Below are positions 59,415 through 64,000 of a stretch of DNA of 64,000 nt, one piece after another. Made by a program: the position numbers and the translations under genes. Source of the stretch: Candidatus Gastranaerophilales bacterium (GTDB lineage Bacteria; Cyanobacteriota; Vampirovibrionia; Gastranaerophilales; Gastranaerophilaceae); assembly GCA_944325735.1 (NCBI GenBank), contig CALVBI010000002.1:124001-188000 (forward strand), in the 5' to 3' direction. Numbering within the stretch: the first letter of the stretch is position 1; each line of letters starts with the position of its first letter. The notes beneath the pieces are model-generated. The model saw only the letters and a list, made by a program, of their open reading frames with translations. It was not told the origin of the DNA and did not search any database.

Positions 59415-60260
59415 TTAACTGAATATTGTAAAAAATATTGCAGTTGCAACCCCTGCAATGATGCAGTAATAGCCGAATATCGCAAGTGAAAATTTTGATA
59501 TGAATTTCATAAAATATTTTATACATAAATATCCGACAATTGCTGAAACAACTGTACCTGCAATGATTGCTGTCCAATTATATTGTACAGCTTCATGGAT
59601 ATCTATTTTTATAAGTGGATATACCATAGATGCACCAAGGATAATTGGTATACTTAACAAAAATGAATATCTCGCTGCAGTTACTCTATCTAACCCGCAA
59701 AATAGACCTGTTGCAATTGTCCAACCGGAGCGAGAAAATCCTGGTAGTGCTGCAAGACCTTGAGCTAAACCTATTAAAATTGATGTTTTAAGATTTACTT
59801 CATCTTTTTTTTCTTCTAGTTTTTTAGATTTATATTCGCTGTATAAAAGAGTAAAACCTGTAATGAATAGTAAAATCCCGACAATTGATGGTGTGTATAC
59901 AAGCTTTTCAGCAATTTCATTAATTGGCAGAGCAAGCATTACAGTGATTATAGTACCGGCCATAATAAACAGACCCAATTTAGCTTCTTTGTCTTCCCAA
60001 TTTTTTGTTTTAAGAGCATGCCACATTGCTTTTAAAATATTTAATACGTCTTTTCTGAAAAATATTAATACAGCAATTAATGTCCCTAAATGCACCATAA
60101 TATCAAAAAATACTTCTTCGTTAGAACTTTGTACAATCGGAATATTTTTGATTACTTTGTAAAAATTTGACGTGAACACAAGGTGGGCAGAACTTGAAAT
60201 TGGTAAAAATTCACTTAAACCTTGTACTATTCCCATTAAAATTGCTTGTATAAAATTCAT
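59415..60260 (-). CDS. uppP: Undecaprenyl-diphosphatase
   Basis: An integral membrane phosphatase that recycles the C55 lipid carrier for peptidoglycan and LPS. The 281-residue polytopic protein shows the BacA motifs GLSEFLPISSSAHLVF (with the E-rich and Ser motifs) and LAALPGFSRSGWTIATGL (phosphate-binding Arg), plus IVQGLS at the N-terminus. AAAGGAAT is upstream of the ATG. It is a single minus-strand gene, 91 bases beyond the end of queD. Confidence 0.97.
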   Translation of the reverse strand: MNFIQAILMGIVQGLSEFLPISSSAHLVFTSNFYKVIKNIPIVQSSNEEVFFDIMVHLGTLIAVLIFFRKDVLNILKAMWHALKTKNWEDKEAKLGLFIMAGTIITVMLALPINEIAEKLVYTPSIVGILLFITGFTLLYSEYKSKKLEEKKDEVNLKTSILIGLAQGLAALPGFSRSGWTIATGLFCGLDRVTAARYSFLLSIPIILGASMVYPLIKIDIHEAVQYNWTAIIAGTVVSAIVGYLCIKYFMKFISKFSLAIFGYYCIIAGVATAIFFTIFS

Positions 60261-60351
60261 TAATATTCCTTTCTTTTTGTATTCAATGCAAAAATCACAT
60301 GCTTTTTGTTAAAAAAGCTATTTGGGTAAAATTTTAAATTTTTGCTAAATT

Positions 60352-60714
60352 TTATTCTTCTTCAAAATAAGAACAACAAGAAGTTTGAGTTTCCCAAACA
60401 GTTACTTTGCTAAGTTGTACAACTCTTTCTTTTAATTTGTTGTAAATAAACATTGAAATCATTTCACTAGAAGGACTTTCCCCTTTGAATTCAGGCAATG
60501 CATTCAAGTCTTTATGATCAAGTAAATCTAAAACGGCTTTTAATTCTTTTTTTAGAGTTTTGTAATCCATTAAAATATTACTTTTGTCTAAAGTATCGCC
60601 TTTTACAAATACTTCTACCATCCAATTATGACCGTGTTGATTTTCGCATTCTCCTTCATAATTTAGTAAATGATGAGCAGCTGCAAAAAAAGCTTGTGTT
60701 TTAATTTCAAACAT
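60352..60714 (-). CDS. queD: 6-carboxytetrahydropterin synthase
   Basis: Makes 6-carboxytetrahydropterin from dihydroneopterin triphosphate, the step feeding queE-queC in queuosine synthesis. The 120-residue protein has zinc histidines in FAAAHHLL and NQHGHNW, the catalytic Cys in GECENQHG, DYKTLKKELKAVLDLLDHKDLN, PSSEMISMFI and the end VTVWETQTSCCSY (usual family end VxVxET). The start lies 3 bases after the stop of kdsC, so it is the last gene of the kdsD-kdsC-queD unit. Confidence 0.94.
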   Translation of the reverse strand: MFEIKTQAFFAAAHHLLNYEGECENQHGHNWMVEVFVKGDTLDKSNILMDYKTLKKELKAVLDLLDHKDLNALPEFKGESPSSEMISMFIYNKLKERVVQLSKVTVWETQTSCCSYFEEE

Positions 60715-60717
60715 TTG

Positions 60718-61182
60718 TTATATCCCCTTTTTCAATATGTAATCACAAAATTCTCGAACAGCACCACGACCACCGTTTTTTGAAGATATAAAGTTTGCAA
60801 CTTTTTTTACTTCATCGACAGCATCATTTGGACAGCCTTTCAAATGAACTTTTTCTAAAATGCAAATATCAGGTAAATCATCTCCCATATATGCTATTTC
60901 TTCAAAGTTAATATTATATTTTTTCATAATACTTTCAAGTGTTTCAATTTTATTTTTTGATCCTTGGTGCAATTCGGTTATATTTAAATTTTTTGCACGA
61001 TGTTCAACTGTACCATTATTACGAGCAGTAATTATTGCTGTGATAATTCCTGCTTTGTGCAAGTTTACAATACCTTGACCATCTTTCGCATTAAAGGTTT
61101 TGTATTCATGACCGTTTTCATCAAAAGTTAAACTGCCGTCTGTAAGTACACCGTCTACATCAAAAGCTACAAGTTTAATCAT
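60718..61182 (-). CDS. kdsC: 3-deoxy-D-manno-octulosonate-8-phosphate phosphatase
   Basis: A HAD phosphatase giving free Kdo for LPS. The 154-residue protein lacks a large cap, as expected. Motifs are VAFDVDGVLTDG (nucleophile and acid Asp), AIITARNNG, then KIETLESIM and the metal motif YMGDDLPDI. Start ATG 61182 is chosen because AGGAG lies 9 bases upstream; an upstream TTG would be within the kdsD end. It follows kdsD directly (1 base gap). Confidence 0.95.
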   Translation of the reverse strand: MIKLVAFDVDGVLTDGSLTFDENGHEYKTFNAKDGQGIVNLHKAGIITAIITARNNGTVEHRAKNLNITELHQGSKNKIETLESIMKKYNINFEEIAYMGDDLPDICILEKVHLKGCPNDAVDEVKKVANFISSKNGGRGAVREFCDYILKKGI

Positions 61183-61183
61183 C

Positions 61184-62173
61184 TTATGCAACTCCTGCTT
61201 TTAATAGATCATGGATATGAATAACACCTATAGGTTTTTTATTTTCATCAACAACAGCAAGTGCTGTAATTGAGAATTTTTCCATAAGGTTTAATGCACT
61301 TGCACCGTAATCTTTTTGAGAAATATGTTTAGGGTTAACAGACATAACATCTTTAACTAATAATGAGCTAATGTTTTGATATTTGATTAAAGTTCTTCTT
61401 ATGTCACCATCAGTAATTACACCTGTTAAAATTCCTTCAGAATTTACAATCATTGCCATTCCTAATTTCTTTTCAGATATAAGTTTAATTACATCTGCAA
61501 AAGAATCAGTTTCTTTAGCTATAGGGAGTTTTTCAATATCTGTAAGCATAAGATCAGATACTTTATATGTAAAGCCTTTTCCTAAAGCGCCTGATGGGTG
61601 GAAAATTAAGAAATCTTCTTTTGTAAATCCGCGTTTTTCTAATAAGCATACAGCTAGAGCATCACCCATTGCAAGTGTTGCAGTTGTGCTTGCTGTAGGT
61701 GCTTTATTTAGAGGACAAGCTTCTTTTTCGACAGAAATATCAAGAGTTACATCTGAAGAATGTGATAATGTTGAATTCATTTTTCCAGTCATTCCAATCA
61801 TTGTAACTCCAAATCTTTTGATTAATGGAAGTAGATTTAATAACTCTTGTGTTTCTCCGCTGTTAGAAATTGCGATTACAACATCATTTCTTGTAATAAT
61901 CCCAGAATCACCATGTGTACTTTCTGCAGGGTGTAAAAAGTAAGATGGTGTTCCTGTAGATGTAAGAGTTGCTGCTATTTTTCTACCAATAAGACCTGAT
62001 TTGCCCATTCCGGTAACAATTACACGGCCTTTGCAGTTGTATAAAATATCTACAGCTTTATCAAAATCTTCTCCAATATTATTTTTTAATCTTAGTATTG
62101 AATTTGCTTCAATGTCTAAAACTTCTTTTGCTAATTCGTTAATTTTGCTATTAGTCATCATAGTTATACCCAT
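61184..62173 (-). CDS. kdsD: Arabinose-5-phosphate isomerase
   Basis: Interconverts D-ribulose 5-phosphate and D-arabinose 5-phosphate, the first step to Kdo. The 329-residue protein has a SIS domain (about 35-180; VIVTGMGKSGLIGRKIAATLTSTG, SYFLHPAESTHGDSG, IAISNSGETQELL) and two CBS domains (about 205-329). ATG 62173 has AGGGGAT 9 bases upstream; ATGs at 62161 and 62158 are possible. With kdsC and uppP it shows that the organism builds an LPS outer membrane. kdsA and kdsB are outside the window. Confidence 0.96.
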   Translation of the reverse strand: MGITMMTNSKINELAKEVLDIEANSILRLKNNIGEDFDKAVDILYNCKGRVIVTGMGKSGLIGRKIAATLTSTGTPSYFLHPAESTHGDSGIITRNDVVIAISNSGETQELLNLLPLIKRFGVTMIGMTGKMNSTLSHSSDVTLDISVEKEACPLNKAPTASTTATLAMGDALAVCLLEKRGFTKEDFLIFHPSGALGKGFTYKVSDLMLTDIEKLPIAKETDSFADVIKLISEKKLGMAMIVNSEGILTGVITDGDIRRTLIKYQNISSLLVKDVMSVNPKHISQKDYGASALNLMEKFSITALAVVDENKKPIGVIHIHDLLKAGVA

Positions 62174-62277
62174 TTTTATAATCCCCTATCAATGAAATTA
62201 TATAATAAATATCATATAAAAGTATTAATTGTCTTAAAAATATTTAATTTTTGTAAAAATATAGCGAATATAATTTT

Positions 62278-62541
62278 ATGAGGCAGTACGAAATTTTTAA
62301 ATTTGATAATTCTACAAATTCATTAGATAAATTTAAGAAGTTTATAAAAAGTCATGATTGTCCTGAACTTACGTTAAATTTATCTTCATTAAATATTTTT
62401 GATGCTGTAAAATTTGTTTTATTATCTTCTGCATATCATTATCAAAAATATCCATCAGGAAAAATAAAATATCAGGTAGAATCTGATGATATTAAAAATT
62501 TAATATTAGACTTTGCAGGAACAAATTTGGAATTTGTTTAA
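62278..62541 (+). CDS. Small protein, 87 residues, unknown
   Basis: A soluble protein (MRQYEIFKFDNSTNSLDKFK…). The pattern strand-helix (LTLNLSSLNIFDAVKFVLLSSAYHY) followed by strand IKYQVESDD and a helix resembles half of a STAS-like fold, but this is only a visual impression. No ribosome binding site is seen and a TATAAT lies three bases upstream, too close for a leaderless start at this ATG. It precedes the next gene by 34 bases in the same direction. Confidence 0.5.
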   Translation: MRQYEIFKFDNSTNSLDKFKKFIKSHDCPELTLNLSSLNIFDAVKFVLLSSAYHYQKYPSGKIKYQVESDDIKNLILDFAGTNLEFV

Positions 62542-62575
62542 AATTACTAGCAAAAAATTTTTTTAGGCGTTTTAT

Positions 62576-63655
62576 ATGAATATGAGCATGCTAAGTGTAG
62601 GGAATTTAGATAATAAAATCATATCGTCATCTGTTCAAATTGTATCAAATCCTTTAGAGCAGAATAAAAAGGCTGTTGAGCCTAAGAACGAAGGTTTGTC
62701 AAATAAGGCTGTATATGCGCTTACAGGAGCAGCAGCTTTAGCTAGTATTGCAATTGCTTGTATTGCATTATCAAGGGGTAAAGGCAAAGCTGCAGAAAAA
62801 GAAGTGTCTTCAACTGTAAATTCGTCATTAGCAAAACTTGAGGGAAATATTTCAAATCCTCAAAAATTACCTGTAATGAAACCTTATAAAGTTGAAATAC
62901 CAGAAGTTAAAGAAGAAAAAGTGCAAAAGATTGTGGATAAAATTTTTGCATATGATGAGAAAAATGAAGAAGCAATTAAAACAGCTGAGAAAAAAGTAAG
63001 AGATGAAATTAGACCTTTATTTAGCCGTTTCGCTGATGATTATGAAGATATTCCTCAATTTAGATATAGAGCTCAAGATGTTGTATATTCTCATCCTGAA
63101 CCATTAACCTTGGATTCAAGAAAGTTAGAGAAGGATGATTTGAAAGCTGTATTATCATTTATCAAAAATCCTCAATATAATGCAAAACTTTCAGCAGGAG
63201 AAGATTTATCTTCTGTAAATGAAGTAAATGTAATGCGAAAATTGATAGATGAAGCATTACCTATTGAAAAACAAAGTTATGTTTATACCGGAATTAGAAC
63301 TCAAAAAATTTGGGATAATTATGCTCCTTTAGATTTTGCAGAAAATCTTGAAAACGGAGCAATAATAAAAGATAAATCGTTCCTTATAACATCAAGAGGA
63401 TACGGTGACTATTTAGCAGAAATAGATCCTGTTAATTTAGGCAAGGATCATAGAGACAGCGGATATATTTTAAGAATAATGCTCCCAGAAGGAACAAAGG
63501 GATTTGATTTTAGAAGATGCTCAAAAAGAGAGGATTCTTTATCTGGTATTAATGCATTGTATGTTCTTCCTGAAAATTCTGAAATATTAATAAGAAATAT
63601 AGATAATAAACGTAGAATAATTGATTGTAAATATATTTTACCATCTGCTAAGTAG
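62576..63655 (+). CDS. Membrane-anchored protein with a possible ADP-ribosyltransferase-like domain
   Basis: A 359-residue protein. A polar N-terminal tail (1-42) is followed by one hydrophobic helix (about 43-65; AVYALTGAAALASIAIACIAL), a basic KGKGKAAEKE stretch and a Pro-rich linker. Residues 185-350 resemble an ADP-ribosyltransferase (C3/Iota-type) fold: a helical part with VNEVNVMRKLIDEALPIEKQ, then VYTGIRT (236-242), FLITS (269-273, STS-like), YILRIMLPEGTKGFDF (297-312) and ALYVLPENSEILI (327-339). The usual Arg of VYRG is Thr here, with Arg three residues on, and the Glu would be E336. Catalysis is therefore uncertain. Confidence 0.5.
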   Translation: MNMSMLSVGNLDNKIISSSVQIVSNPLEQNKKAVEPKNEGLSNKAVYALTGAAALASIAIACIALSRGKGKAAEKEVSSTVNSSLAKLEGNISNPQKLPVMKPYKVEIPEVKEEKVQKIVDKIFAYDEKNEEAIKTAEKKVRDEIRPLFSRFADDYEDIPQFRYRAQDVVYSHPEPLTLDSRKLEKDDLKAVLSFIKNPQYNAKLSAGEDLSSVNEVNVMRKLIDEALPIEKQSYVYTGIRTQKIWDNYAPLDFAENLENGAIIKDKSFLITSRGYGDYLAEIDPVNLGKDHRDSGYILRIMLPEGTKGFDFRRCSKREDSLSGINALYVLPENSEILIRNIDNKRRIIDCKYILPSAK

Positions 63656-63785
63656 TTATTATTTATTATATTTGTAAATAGTTGTGTTATAATTTAGATA
63701 AATTTATGGGGTTAAAAGCATGCTGTACTTAAAAGAAAGTGTTTTAATATAGCAATATATATTTATTAGTAAAGGAGAGTCGGTA

Positions 63786-64000
63786 ATGATAGAACATTTA
63801 CATGAAATTGTTCAGGCGCATGGAGTAGTTGTTTCAGCATCAATTCTACTTATCGCCTATGTTTTCATTGCTTTGGAAAAAATTCCAAAGGTAACTATTG
63901 CATTACTAGGTGCCGCAATTACTATTTTGCTTGGGTTGGTTAGCCAATCAAAGTTAGTTGATGGCGGTATTAATGCACATTATTTTATTAATTTCGTTGA
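63786..64000 (+). CDS. ArsB/NhaD-type ion permease, N-terminal part
   Basis: A gene cut by the right edge. Its ATG (63786) follows AAAGGAGAGT. The 71 visible residues contain a helix (VVVSASILLIAYVFIALEKI), then PKVTIALLGAAITILLGLVSQ, characteristic of the start of the ion transporter superfamily (ArsB/NhaD group: YxxIxxEKIxKxxxALLGAA). The substrate, sodium or an anion, cannot be told from this part. Confidence 0.7.
   Translation, partial: MIEHLHEIVQAHGVVVSASILLIAYVFIALEKIPKVTIALLGAAITILLGLVSQSKLVDGGINAHYFINFV

Noticed and set aside
61383-61943. A long antisense open frame (186 codons) inside kdsD
   Set aside because: It mirrors the codon structure of kdsD, has no ribosome binding site and no recognisable family; kdsD itself is certain.

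Overview
The window looks like a chromosomal segment of a non-photosynthetic relative of the Cyanobacteria, most likely a gut-type Melainabacteria (Gastranaerophilales-like). The reasons are a very AT-rich genome with short intergenic regions, a cyanobacterial/plastid DUF3326 protein, a SulP transporter resembling cyanobacterial BicA, and an outer-membrane cell plan (Kdo genes kdsC/kdsD, UppP, LspA). Metabolism looks oxygen-sensitive (Fe-S serine dehydratase, Rex), and no photosynthesis gene is present. The taxonomic call is inference; no rRNA gene is in the window.

Layout. 0-3.5 kb: rimP-nusA, then tuf as its own unit. 3.5-9.2 kb: two ribbon-helix-helix-like proteins, a HEAT-like protein, divergent cobO / 5-formyl-THF cyclo-ligase, and clpP between two coiled-coil proteins, then DUF3326. 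9.2-14 kb: a large EF-hand protein, murI-amiC on the minus strand, and a lone LuxR-type HTH. 14.2-15.7 kb: a tRNA-Arg followed by a small accessory-looking patch (hexapeptide acyltransferase, XRE regulator). 15.7-21.3 kb: ankyrin protein, BicA-like SulP transporter, NarL-type regulator, nadB-nadC. 21.5-27 kb: a pair of lineage-type membrane proteins, then the tightly packed HEAT-queC-DUF366-SPOR operon and surE. 27-33.8 kb: a candidate small RNA, sdaAB-sdaAA, coaX overlapping rex, a tandemly duplicated non-coding unit, and murT-pdxJ-zinc-finger protein. 33.8-38.8 kb: a YtxH/DUF948 envelope operon, LapA-like protein, RluD-type synthase, lspA, an NTF2-like secreted protein and a pilin. 38.8-50.9 kb: leuS, two GNAT-like paralogues, murC-murB-ddl-ftsQ-nadE, an MBL-fold enzyme, rpmI-rplT with a structured leader, and yajQ. 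51-59.3 kb: a pilin-anchored YadA-like/S74 giant, panD, and an operon of a GH13 enzyme with two homologous membrane proteins. 59.4-64 kb: uppP, queD, kdsC, kdsD, a possible ADP-ribosyltransferase-like protein and the start of an ArsB/NhaD-type permease.

How the genes fit together. Peptidoglycan synthesis and remodelling (murI, amiC, murT, murC, murB, ddl, ftsQ, uppP, SPOR protein) and LPS precursor supply are the dominant themes. NAD supply (nadB, nadC, nadE) sits with an NADH sensor (rex). CoA (panD, coaX), queuosine (queC, queD), PLP (pdxJ) and cobalamin adenosylation (cobO) complete a cofactor-rich core.

The most unusual items are the prepilin/YadA-head/S74 fusion at 51-53 kb, the GH13 operon with its paired membrane proteins, a NadE whose glutaminase domain has lost its catalytic residues, a murI with no standard start codon, a likely leaderless divergent promoter, and two candidate small-RNA loci (27.2 kb and 31 kb).
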